A stretch of 64,000 nt of DNA from Hydractinia symbiolongicarpus (GCF_029227915.1 NC_079880.1:28763501-28827500); one strand, 5' to 3'. Shown: positions 6,599-14,254, counted from the first letter of the stretch. The notes: generated by a model from the sequence alone, not told the origin. A program made the numbers and translations.

Positions 6599-7783
6599 AT
6601 GGATGACATTTTCAGATATAACCCGAATGCGACATATAAACCAAATGGAGGGCTTGATCTTCAAATATTGAGCGCCAGGGATCTGTACAAACAGGCCATT
6701 ATTGTGTCTGAAAGTGGCTCTTTCCCCGCTTCCTTTCCTAATATTTTTACCAATTATGAACTTAGTCAGAACGCGCAACGTATGAGAATTTGGAATGAGC
6801 AACCTTTTAGATTATGGCAAACCCAGCTAAATTTCGCCACTTGGTGTGCTTCAAGTGCCTGTGGGGTAAGTTCCGAACACCTTAATGATGGTAGATCTAT
6901 GGTCAGGTCAATATATCGTTTTCATGTGTATTATCACATTAGACGAATCATTAAGCGCCTGCAGACACCTCTACCCTTTGAGAATAGTTTTAATCAATAT
7001 GATAATCCCTATTCAAATGAGGAATTTCTAAAAATCTGTGGCGAGTATGATGTTGATTCCAACCCCATGAAATACAGAGGTCAGTACTTTTTCAGTTCAT
7101 ATCAAAAAAGACGTAAAGACTATCCAACTCCCGGGTTGAGTTATTTCACTAACGACTCCATGACGCGGTGGATTGTGGAAAAATCCGATGGATTTACAAA
7201 AACGGGCCTTGTGAAGATCTCAAGCAGTGTTAGGGCCTATGCCTATCTTGTTCTTAGTTCTCAGGCCTCAGCACGCTCCTCCATCCTTGGTAATGATTCA
7301 AGTGCTCTGACCGCCCAAAGAGTTTTTATGAATAACCTTGAAGACATTGTTAACCGTAGGGTTGATATTCAGGAGGATATTAAGCGTTATCAGGATACGT
7401 TAAACTACGCTTCAAGTAAGGTTGATTATTCGGTTGGACAAGGTATTTATATGTTACCTAGTGACATGAATCTCAGAATTAAGACAGGGGTGGTGGGTTA
7501 CAACAACAAGATTTTGATATCGGGTGAGGATCTTACCATTGGGAATAATCTAAAGGTTAATGTTATTGAAAAAACAGCTGAATCACATAAAAAGAAGCAG
7601 GTAACACCCGATCATCCTGATATCCATCCTGATAAACACATTACCGTACACCACGTGGATACTACAGATAAACACATTACTGCACCTTACCACAAAGATA
7701 CTCCTCCTACACACGAAGATGAGAAGATAGCTCTTGTGATTGTTATGACAACAGGTTATTTCATATGGTATTTGTTTAGATAA
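6599..7783 (+). CDS. Conserved Polinton protein, 394 aa, C-terminal membrane anchor and His-rich linker
   Basis: The frame runs from an ATG at 6599 to a TAA at 7781-7783. The body (about residues 1-320) contains blocks I recognise from an uncharacterised family constant in invertebrate Polintons: NEQPFRLWQTQLNFATWCAS (about 65-84), a YRFHVYYHIRRIIKRLQTPL helix (about 105-124), DSMTRWIVEKSDGFT, and VRAYAYLVLSSQASARSSI (about 210-228). A VGYNNKILISGEDL strand region follows near 300. A 41-residue linker at about 335-375 has eight histidines and two DKHIT copies, then one hydrophobic segment (about 377-393) closes the protein. The topology suggests a tail-anchored protein on a membrane or membrane-lined virion. 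It is the only intact plus-strand gene of the capsid block. Confidence 0.8.
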   Translation: MDDIFRYNPNATYKPNGGLDLQILSARDLYKQAIIVSESGSFPASFPNIFTNYELSQNAQRMRIWNEQPFRLWQTQLNFATWCASSACGVSSEHLNDGRSMVRSIYRFHVYYHIRRIIKRLQTPLPFENSFNQYDNPYSNEEFLKICGEYDVDSNPMKYRGQYFFSSYQKRRKDYPTPGLSYFTNDSMTRWIVEKSDGFTKTGLVKISSSVRAYAYLVLSSQASARSSILGNDSSALTAQRVFMNNLEDIVNRRVDIQEDIKRYQDTLNYASSKVDYSVGQGIYMLPSDMNLRIKTGVVGYNNKILISGEDLTIGNNLKVNVIEKTAESHKKKQVTPDHPDIHPDKHITVHHVDTTDKHITAPYHKDTPPTHEDEKIALVIVMTTGYFIWYLFR

Positions 7784-7932
7784 AGAATGACGTCAATTAA
7801 ATGTCAATCAAGCCGGAATAACAATAGAGAAACAATGCATTCCTTACATACCAAATATCCTTAGCAACGGCTACTTTCGTTTTGAATTTTTTCTTATGTA
7901 AACAACTTTCTGGTATGTAAAATCCTATTGTT
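7784..7932. other. Non-coding gap with CRE-type palindrome and imperfect inverted repeat
   Basis: Right after the 394-aa gene lies TGACGTCA (7788-7795), a perfect CRE-type octamer. Two nested 10-bp inverted repeats follow: ATAACAATAG (7818-7827) with CTATTGTTAT (7925-7934), and TTACATACCA (7844-7853) with TGGTATGTAA (7911-7920). Together they can fold into a long imperfect hairpin of about 117 bases. This might mark an element end, a small hairpin insertion or a 3'-processing region. I see no gene. Confidence 0.5.
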
Positions 7933-7960
7933 ATCAATATAGAAAGTGTTGCGGAGAGGT

Positions 7961-8166
7961 TGCCAAGGCAAAGGCATTAAGCACGGCAAGGAAAGGGCAA
8001 AGGCAGGCAAGGAAATGGGAAGAGGAATCAGGAAGGCAGGGGTAGGCAAGGCATGGGAGCCACAGGCAAGGACATAGTAGGCAGGCACCAGAAAAGGCAT
8101 AGGAAGGGTAGGCAAAGAAAGGCACGGTCAGTGCTGGCAAGGCAATGGAACGGCAAGGCAGGGGTG
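7961..8166. repeat. Purine-rich GGCA/GGCAAGG low-complexity island, copy 1
   Basis: About 205 bases of the plus strand are built from variants of GGCA, GGCAAGG and GGAAGG with very few T residues, in sharp contrast to the AT-rich surroundings. No fixed period is evident, so it is a degenerate simple repeat. It leaves open frames on both strands, which are composition artefacts. The copy at 10712-10917 differs at only a few sites. Confidence 0.8.
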
Positions 8167-8452
8167 CATGACTTTAATAGAAAATCTCCACCTTACAACT
8201 CAAAGATTGCGTATACTCAATATTATCAAATTTATCTCAGGTCAATATACAGTGAATCATAGCCATTACAAGTATTTAAACAATCGGTCATAACGACATA
8301 TCATTTTTTTGATAAATCTGAGATTAACTTGGTTCCAATGACAACAACATCAAAAAGTCAAGATATAGAAATAATCAGAGAAGTCTTACTTAAAGATTAC
8401 CTATTATATGAAAACCTGGTTGTTGTAGGTGCAAGATAATTATGTTTTCCTA

Positions 8453-8520
8453 GCCCTGTCCAGGATTTGAACCTGGATCTCTCATTTGCATGAGTGTCAT
8501 AGCCATTAGACCAGCAGGGC
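8453..8520 (-). tRNA. tRNA-like pseudogene (Glu-like body), copy 1
   Basis: Read on the minus strand, the 68-base sequence starts GCCCTGCTGGTCTAATGGCT and has a good T arm (CCAGG, loop TTCAAAT, CCTGG) and an acceptor end, ACAGGGC, pairing six of seven bases with GCCCTGC. The A-box-like and B-box-like regions resemble eukaryotic tRNA-Glu. The part between D arm and T arm is about four bases too short. The best anticodon arm has a six-base loop (GCAAAT) and leaves only two bases for the variable loop, so no anticodon can be assigned. No CCA is encoded. It is most likely a tRNA pseudogene or tRNA-derived repeat. Confidence 0.55.
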
Positions 8521-8888
8521 ATAAACATAAATATATATACAAAACTTTACAGGTGAGTATTATATACACTTAGGAATTTACGCTGGTTAAGCCACAAGTA
8601 ACTGTGTTACCTGGCGTTAAACGCTTGATGGAACAATTAATACAAATTTTAAACTGTACCACAAAATCATAAATCGAGTGAAACACACAACATTTACGGT
8701 GTGTCGGGTGTGTAATTATATTTTTCAGATTCAAAAAATATATATTTCCTTCAACTTTAGCTTGAATAGAAACACAATTTACATATTGTGCCATGTCATA
8801 GCGAAAACTGTTTCACAAAATGTTCCCGGTAAAACGTAAAATATATATGTACTTTAATCTGTGGTGCACCATTAGTATAGGTAAACAA

Positions 8889-9300
8889 ACCCTTTCAAAA
8901 AAACTTTAGCACAACTTCTGTTAAATAGAAACACAGGTAATAGCTTGTCGTTAACACTAGGCTGAGTGATTAGTACAAATATACTGTGGGGCACATCCGA
9001 AAAACTTTGGTTCAAATAAACAGACAGTAAACACCCTGTTGTTATCCTACACAGCTAAAACAATCATGCAGCACTTTTATTTTGCGGAAAAGTTTTTGTA
9101 ACATTTAAAAATAAAAACACTGCTTAAAACCTGTTTTTATGCTCCTAAAGAATCCTGCAATATTTTATGGGAAAAGTTTGTGCTAGATCAAAAATTAATC
9201 ATAAAATCGAACAACCGTAATACATTTTAAAAAAAACCTTTACTGCAACTTCGGTTTAAAAAAACACAGCGGAAACAGCCTGTTGTTAGCCTGTGCAGCT
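8889..9300. repeat. Degenerate internal repeats, copy 1
   Basis: Three related blocks at about 8889-8965, 8998-9060 and 9230-9300 share the order AAAAACTTT, a CAACTTC-GTT-AAA stretch, AAACA, then CTGTTGTTA-cCT and a GCTGA/CAGCT end. They are weakly conserved old repeats spaced roughly 100-240 bases apart. The intervening sequence is AT-rich and without evident structure. Confidence 0.5.
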
Positions 9301-9534
9301 AAAAATCAAATAGCAGTATATGTTTTGTTTGCAAACAAGTTTTTATGACAGTAGGATAAAAATCTCTTATTCCAGACTGAACAGAAACATCATTAGAGCC
9401 ACATGTGTATAAGGATCGGGTCAAGTTACAAAAACAGAAATTATTGGGACATTATTTGTATACATATCGTGAAATTAGGTAAAAAATAATGAATACACTT
9501 GGAGATTTTCAATACATGTTGACGATTGAACGAG

Positions 9535-9581
9535 ATATCTATCTACATCTACATCTATCTATCTATTTATATATATATATT
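9535..9581. repeat. ATCT/TA microsatellite, copy 1
   Basis: ATCT units with ATCTAC interruptions are followed by a run of TA. The duplicate at 12290-12333 has a shorter TA run, a normal microsatellite length difference between copies. Confidence 0.85.
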
Positions 9582-10117
9582 GAAATAATTTTCGCTTCTG
9601 AAACTTAAGCCGCACTGATGTATGCTTAGCGGCAGGGTTAAAAAAGTTTATTTCCTGACGTGTGTACAATATATATATAGCTAGCTACAACCGTCCACGA
9701 AAATATAGCTCTCTATTCCCCCTTAATGTTAAGAACTGTCAATTTGTGGCTAAGCAACGTAAACAATTACACGTGACATACCTGTATATAAACATTTACT
9801 ATCTGCAAAATATCTAGCTGAACATATGGCTTTCACCCCCTCTATAAAATTTAATGTTATAAAATACCCAACTTGACCTCGTAAGTGGGAAGGGAAGTAT
9901 CTGTAGAATTATATATAGGTATGTACTTTTGCTGATTTCGCTAAACATTTTTTGCCCTTGAACTTTGGTCTAAAATTGGACCATTGTGGATTGTCGCTAG
10001 AACAAGCTATGTAATGGGACATTCCTAATCAGAGTAGAATTATATCACTTATATACTGTGTCATAAGTATAAGCTAGGTGGCCTATCTCATTGAAAATCT
10101 GTCCAAAAGAATTTTTC

Positions 10118-10296
10118 TATGCTAGCTATGTAGATAATTTTATGCTAGCTTAATTAGCTAATTTTATGCCAGCTAAGTAGTTAAATTTATGCTAGCTCTG
10201 TAGCCAGTTTTATGCTAGCTGTATATGTTATATGTTTGTTCTATTGCTCTATTTTATGCCAGCCAGCTTAGTCAGTAGTTTTATGCTAGCTAGCCT
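10118..10296. repeat. About 24-bp minisatellite with TATGCTAGCT core, copy 1
   Basis: TATGCTAGCT or TATGCCAGC-type cores occur seven times, mostly about 24 bases apart, each followed by a GTAG-type segment and a TTTT run. The related block in unit 2 (12728-12969) has the same core but different spacing and sequence, so this is a fast-evolving part of the duplication. Confidence 0.7.
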
Positions 10297-10363
10297 TAAG
10301 TGTAAGTGAGAATAAGAAAGGGTTCGTTACATGTAAAAAATAGTTAGCCTTTCTTCCTTTTCT

Positions 10364-10539
10364 TGAACAATACGATATAGCTTCAGATTAACGAAAGTTT
10401 GAGTTTTAACAAACAACAAACACTCCTTCGCCGTGCTATAAACAAGTTGTCTCGCTTACTAAAAAATGTACTAGAGAATGACCATATTAAATTGCTGGAT
10501 TACTGTGATCCTTTGGACGAAATTTTAATATTTCCATAG
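10364..10539 (+). pseudogene. Deleted copy of the small frame at 13061-13369
   Basis: The stretch 10411-10539 is the same as 13241-13369, the 3' end of a 102-codon frame in unit 2. The upstream part has lost about 120 bases (13118-13240 of unit 2 replaced by four bases) and has another small deletion, so no continuous frame remains. If the unit 2 frame is real, this is its broken copy. Confidence 0.4.
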
Positions 10540-10650
10540 TAACCATGATAATTTGGATGTATAGGGACGAAATCCTATATACTCTCCACCGTACTTACAT
10601 TTCCTTTATATTTGGCTTATATAATGAGGAAATAGGCTCCGCTACGCTCC

Positions 10651-10666
10651 GTGCGCTGACGCGCAC
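10651..10666. repeat. GC-rich inverted repeat near the unit 1/unit 2 junction
   Basis: GTGCGC and GCGCAC are exact reverse complements around a TGAC spacer, inside a run of CTCCGC-type motifs (about 10636-10682) much richer in GC than its surroundings. The unit boundary is at 10683/10684. The same structure lies at 13481-13496 near the end of unit 2. Confidence 0.65.
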
Positions 10667-10711
10667 TCCGCTTCTCTCCGCAAATCAATATAGAAAGTGT
10701 TGCGGAGAGGT

Positions 10712-10917
10712 TGCCAAGGCAAAGGCATTAAGCACGGCAAGGAAAGGGCAAAGGCAGGCAAGGAAATAGGAAGAGGAATCAGGAAGGCAGGGGTAGGCAA
10801 GGCATGGGAGCCACAGACAAGGACATAGTAGGCAGGCACCAGAAAAGGCATAGGAAGGGTAGGCAAAGAAAGGCACGGTCAGTGCTGGCAAGGCAATGGA
10901 ACGGCAAGGCAGGGGTG
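10712..10917. repeat. Purine-rich GGCA island, copy 2
   Basis: Near-identical duplicate of 7961-8166, with single-base differences (GGGAAG to AGGAAG, CAGGCAAGG to CAGACAAGG). Confidence 0.8.
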
Positions 10918-11209
10918 CATGACTTTAATAGAAAATCTCCACCTTACAACTCAAAGATTGCGTATACTCAATATTATCAAATTTATCTCAGGTCAATATA
11001 CAGTGAATCATAGCCATTACGCCATTAAGTATTTAAACAATCGGTCATAACGACATATCATTTTTTGATAAATCTGAGATTACCTTGGTTCCAATGACAA
11101 CAACATTAAAAAGTCAAGATATAGAAATAATCAGAGAAGTCTTACTTAAAGATAACCTATTATATGAAAACCTGGTTGTTGTAGGTGCAAGATAATTATG
11201 TTTTTCCTA

Positions 11210-11277
11210 GCCCTGTCCAGGATTTGAACCTGGATCTCTCATTTGCAAGAGTGTCATAGCCATTAGACCAGCAGGGC
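11210..11277 (-). tRNA. tRNA-like pseudogene, copy 2
   Basis: The 68-base duplicate of 8453-8520 differs at one base (TGCATGAG to TGCAAGAG on the plus strand), which falls in the anticodon stem and changes its pairing. The same shortened region between D and T arms is present, so this copy is also not a canonical tRNA. Confidence 0.55.
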
Positions 11278-11645
11278 ATAAACATAAATATATATACAAA
11301 ACTTTACAGGTGAGTATTATATACACTTAGGAATTTACGCTGGTTAAGCCACAAGTAACTGTGTTACCTGGCGTTAAACGCTTGATGGAACAATTAATAC
11401 AAATTTTAAACTGTACCACACAATCATAAATCGAGTGAAACACACAACATTTAAGGTGTGTCGGGTGTGTAATTATATTTTTCAGATTCACAAAATATAT
11501 ATTTCCTTCAACTTTAGCTTGAATAGAAACACAATTTACATATTGTGCCATGTCATAGCGAAAACTGTTTCACAAAATGTTCCCATAAAAACCTAAAATA
11601 TATATGTACTTTAATCTGTGGTGCACCATTAGTATAGGTAAACAA

Positions 11646-12054
11646 ACCCTTTCAAAAAAACTTTAGCACAACTTCTGTTAAATAGAAACACAGGTAATAG
11701 CTTGTTGTTAACACTAGGCTGAGTGATTAGTACAAATATACTGTGGCGCACATCCGAAAAACTTTGGTTCAAATAAACAGACAGTAAACACCCTGTTGTT
11801 ATCCTACACAGCTAAAACAATCATGCAGCACTTTTATTTTGCGGAAAAGTTTTTGTAACATTTAAAAATAAAAACACTGCTCAAAACCTGTTTTTATGCT
11901 CCTAAAGAATCCTGCAATATTTTATGGGAAAAGTTTGTGCTAGATCAAAAATTAATCATAAAATCGGACAGCCGTAATACAGTTTTAAAAAAACCTTTAC
12001 TGCAACTTCGGTTTAAAAAAACACAGCGGAAACAGCCTGTTGTTAGCCTGTGCA
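11646..12054. repeat. Degenerate internal repeats, copy 2
   Basis: Duplicate of 8889-9300, with the same three blocks ending in CTGTTGTTA-type or TTGTTGTTA motifs. Confidence 0.5.
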
Positions 12055-12289
12055 GATAAAAATCAAATAGCAGTATATGTTTTGTTTGCAAACAAGTTTT
12101 TATGACAGTAGGATAAAAATCTCTTATTCCAGACTGAACAAAAACATCATTAGAGCCACATGTGTAAGGATCGGGTCAAGTTACAAAAACAGAAGTTATT
12201 GCGACATTATTTGTATACATATCGTGAAATTAGGTAAAAAATAATGAATACACTTGAAGATTTTCAATACATGTTGACGCTTGAACGAG

Positions 12290-12333
12290 ATATCTATCTA
12301 CATCTACATCTATCTATCTATTTATATATATAT
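12290..12333. repeat. ATCT/TA microsatellite, copy 2
   Basis: Duplicate of 9535-9581 with a shorter TA run. Confidence 0.85.
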
Positions 12334-12727
12334 TGAAATAATTTTCGCTTCTGCAACTTAAGCCGCACTGATGTATGCTCAGCGGCAGGGTTAAAAAAGT
12401 TTATTTCCTGACGTGTGTACAATATATATAGCTAGCTACAACGGTCCACGAAAATATAGCTCTCTATTCCCCCTTAATGTTAAGAACTGCCCATTTGTGG
12501 CTAAGCAACGTAAACAATTACACGTGACATACCTGTATATAAACATTTACTATCTGCAAAATATCTAGCTGGATATGTTTGGCCATTTTGTGGACGATTG
12601 TAGCTAGAACAAGCTGTATGATGGGACATTCCTACAGAGTAGAATTATCTCACTCACTGTGTAGTATATATGTATAATAGCTAGCTAGATAGAGGATAGG
12701 TAGAAAATCAGTCTCAAACAATTTTTC

Positions 12728-12969
12728 TATGCTAGCTATGTTGCTGATTTTATGCCAGCAAAAATAGCAATTTATTGCTAGCTACATGGGTAGTTCTATC
12801 CCAGCTAAGTAGTTAATTTTCTGCAAGCTTTGTAGCTAGTTTTATGCTAGCTATATTGCATTGTTTGTTTGTTTTTATGCTAGCTAACTCTTACAGTAGC
12901 TAGGTAGCTAAATGCTATCTAAGTTCTATTATTATTCTATCTAAATCTGCAGTTTTAAGCTAGCTAGCC
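12728..12969. repeat. TATGCTAGCT minisatellite, copy 2
   Basis: TATGCTAGCT, TATGCCAGC and GCTAGCT cores recur at irregular spacing of about 20-45 bases, with GTAG- and TTTT-type spacers. It does not align cleanly with unit 1, so the array has been rearranged since the duplication. Confidence 0.6.
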
Positions 12970-13060
12970 TTAAGTGTGAGTGAGAATAAGAAAAAGTTCA
13001 TTACATGTAAAGGAATAGTGATATACTAGCTAGCTAAAAACATACCCTTTCTTCGTTTTC

Positions 13061-13369
13061 TTGAACAAGCCCTTCCGTCAGTTGCGATATAGCTTAGATT
13101 ACCGAAAGTTTGAGTTTGAGGCGCTGTGTCCGAAAAAAAAGTCATGTGATATTAGTGAAATTAATATGTGTATCACGTGCCTAAAAATTGTAGGCAAACT
13201 TAATCTCAACTGGAAACAGCACCATTTACGCTTGGTTAAAAAACAACAAACACTCCTTCGCCGTGCTATAAACAAGTTGTCTCGCTTACTAAAAAATGTA
13301 CTAGAGAATGACCATATTAAATTGCTGGATTACTGTGATCCTTTGGACGAAATTTTAATATTTCCATAG
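13061..13369 (+). CDS. Doubtful small frame, about 100 codons, possible 3' exon
   Basis: The frame is open from 13034 to a TAG at 13367-13369, but the only start at its beginning is TTG. The first ATG lies well inside (protein MCITCLKIVGKLNLNWKQHH). The translation is basic with a cysteine pattern (CPKKKSC, then CITC), then a K/R/Q-rich helical stretch and LLDYCDPLDEILIFP. A pyrimidine-rich run ending in CCGTCAG at 13080 could be a splice acceptor, so it may be the last exon of an older gene. I do not recognise the family. The counterpart in unit 1 is deleted, which argues against an essential function. Confidence 0.25.
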   Translation: MNKPFRQLRYSLDYRKFEFEALCPKKKSCDISEINMCITCLKIVGKLNLNWKQHHLRLVKKQQTLLRRAINKLSRLLKNVLENDHIKLLDYCDPLDEILIFP

Positions 13370-13480
13370 TAACCATGATAATTTGGATGTATAGGGACGA
13401 AATCCTATATACTCTCCACCGTACTTACATTTCCTTTATATTTGGCTTATATAATGAGGAAATAGGCTCCGCTACGCTCC

Positions 13481-13496
13481 GTGCGCTGACGCGCAC
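13481..13496. repeat. GC-rich inverted repeat near the end of unit 2
   Basis: GTGCGC-TGAC-GCGCAC, same as 10651-10666. The identity between the two units stops about 16 bases further on, at CTCCGCAA (about 13513). Confidence 0.65.
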
Positions 13497-13566
13497 TCCA
13501 CTTCTCTCCGCAATAAGCGTTTGATTGACAGATGGTAGATAACAAAAACTGCTTTCCGATAGAATC

Positions 13567-13593
13567 TATAAAGTGGTATAAAGTGGTATAAAG
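13567..13593 (+). promoter_or_regulatory. Three phased TATAAAG boxes
   Basis: TATAAAG occurs at 13567-13573, 13577-13583 and 13587-13593, exactly ten bases apart, as part of a short AAAGTGGTAT tandem repeat. The last box ends 25 bases before the ATG at 13619. This is a plausible core promoter for the small gene that follows, placed unusually close to its start codon. Confidence 0.5.
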
Positions 13594-13618
13594 AGATATA
13601 ATCGTGAATATAAACACA

Positions 13619-13954
13619 ATGGCTTTTCCAACAGTTGAAGAATTTGAACAAAACATAGAACAAGTTACTCCAATCATAAAGTGGAGAGAGCTGCCTAAAA
13701 ACGATATTTACCTTGTTAAATATGTGAAAGAGATGGAAATATCAAGACCTGGTGCTCTTTCTGAAAAATCTATGTATGCGGAGGTTCAAGATAGAATGGG
13801 AAATAAATATAAGACATGGTTGCCCGCAAGACTTTGTGATGAATTGAAGGATTATGGTTGGAAGGGTGATGCCTTTGTCAGATCAAATGGTCTCAAACAA
13901 TCTCAAAACAATCATCAAAATCGATTCTTCAGTTATGACATTATGTGGCGCTAA
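13619..13954 (+). CDS. Small OB-fold-like protein, 111 aa
   Basis: The frame ends at a TAA at 13952-13954. I prefer the ATG at 13619 (MAFPTVEEFEQNIEQVTPII), which has A at -3 and G at +4, over the ATG at 13604. The protein is compact and strand-rich: KWRELPKNDIYLVKYVKEME, then YAEVQDRMGNKYKTWLPARL, then a short helix and a polar, Asn/Gln-rich tail. The order strand, strand, DRxGNKYKxWLPxRL resembles short single-domain proteins common in invertebrate genomes, which I read as OB-fold or ssDNA-binding-like. That is inference from pattern and not a confirmed family. It has its own TATA boxes and stands alone between the duplicated region and the satellite. It may come from a viral or transposon source. 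Confidence 0.5.
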   Translation: MAFPTVEEFEQNIEQVTPIIKWRELPKNDIYLVKYVKEMEISRPGALSEKSMYAEVQDRMGNKYKTWLPARLCDELKDYGWKGDAFVRSNGLKQSQNNHQNRFFSYDIMWR

Positions 13955-14254
13955 ACCTTGCAACATTGCAATCATCTTTACTTGTTTCTGGTAAAGATAG
14001 ACACACATATCACTATAATTTATAGGGCACGACAGATGAGGGTGGGGAAGGACCCATGGGACGGGGGGACACGGCGGAGGTGGGGGTTTTGGACAGATAT
14101 TATAGAGCATGCCCGCTTATCTAACGTAAAGTGGTAAAGTGCACATGGATTTATTGACTCCTCTATCGTTGATTTGACGTGGATGGTCTATAATTTGACG
14201 TGGAATGGCACAACATATTAATCGCTGTCCTAACATCGGCCTTTTCCTATCTCT
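13955..14254. other. Gap before the satellite: G-rich tract and short direct repeats
   Basis: This stretch has no gene. It contains a G-rich tract at 14040-14086 with runs GGG, GGGG, GGG, GGGGGG and GGGGG on the plus strand, which could form a quadruplex if one long loop is allowed. It also holds two exact ATTTGACGTGGA copies at 14172-14183 and 14193-14204, 21 bases apart. A GTAAAGTGGTAAAGTG segment near 14124-14139 echoes the AAAGTGG repeat at the TATA boxes. The satellite starts abruptly at about 14255. Confidence 0.6.

Larger units (their letters stand above)
7933..10683. repeat. Tandem duplication unit 1 (about 2.75 kb), non-coding
   Basis: From ATCAATATAG at 7933 this unit matches the one starting at 10684, offset 2751 bases. 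The left 1.9 kb (to about 9830) and the last 270 bases are nearly identical to unit 2. The stretch between (about 9830-10410) is diverged and partly unaligned, and unit 1 has an extra AT-rich insert near 9823-9960. Order within the unit: GGCA island (7961-8166), unremarkable AT-rich sequence with a tiny 33-codon frame, tRNA-like pseudogene (8453-8520), AT-rich sequence, degenerate internal repeats (8889-9300), microsatellite (9535-9581), AT-rich sequence, TATGCTAGCT minisatellite (10118-10296), remnant of a small frame (10364-10539), GC-rich inverted repeat (10651-10666). I see no convincing gene in it. Confidence 0.9.
10684..13512. repeat. Tandem duplication unit 2 (about 2.83 kb), non-coding
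   Basis: This is the second head-to-tail copy of the unit at 7933-10683. Order: GGCA island (10712-10917), tRNA-like pseudogene (11210-11277), degenerate repeats (about 11646-12054), microsatellite (12290-12333), TATGCTAGCT minisatellite (12728-12969), possible small frame (13061-13369), GC-rich inverted repeat (13481-13496). The left 1.9 kb is close to unit 1 with scattered substitutions and 1-6 base indels. The middle (about 12570-13050) is strongly diverged. The final 270 bases differ at about one position. Outside the possible small frame I see no gene. Confidence 0.9.

Noticed and set aside
7894-8262. Open frames of 68-74 codons on both strands of the GGCA island (also 10642-11013)
   Set aside because: They arise from purine/pyrimidine bias in a simple repeat. 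Several frames on both strands are open at once and the translations are low complexity.
8338-8439. 33-codon plus-strand frame (MTTTSKSQDIEIIREVLLKD...), also at 11094-11195
   Set aside because: Both differences between the copies change the residue. It is very short and has no recognisable domain, although an exon cannot be excluded.
8453-8520. Functional tRNA-Cys(GCA) or tRNA-Glu
   Set aside because: A GCA triplet lies near the right place in both copies, but the anticodon stem does not pair around a seven-base loop and about four bases are missing. I keep it only as a tRNA-like pseudogene.
8570-8794. 74-codon minus-strand frame, also present at 11327-11551
   Set aside because: Its three differences between the copies all change amino acids, so there is no sign of selection on the protein. 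It is open by chance in both duplicates.
7933-13512. Terminal inverted repeats of the Polinton
   Set aside because: The two 2.75-kb units are in direct orientation and adjacent, so they are not terminal inverted repeats. No inverted copy of them was seen in the first 8 kb.
13447-13677. Minus-strand frames upstream of the OB-fold-like gene (13447-13677, 13472-13663) and over the G-rich tract (13883-14110)
   Set aside because: They overlap the plus-strand gene and its promoter, or are proline runs made by the G-rich tract.
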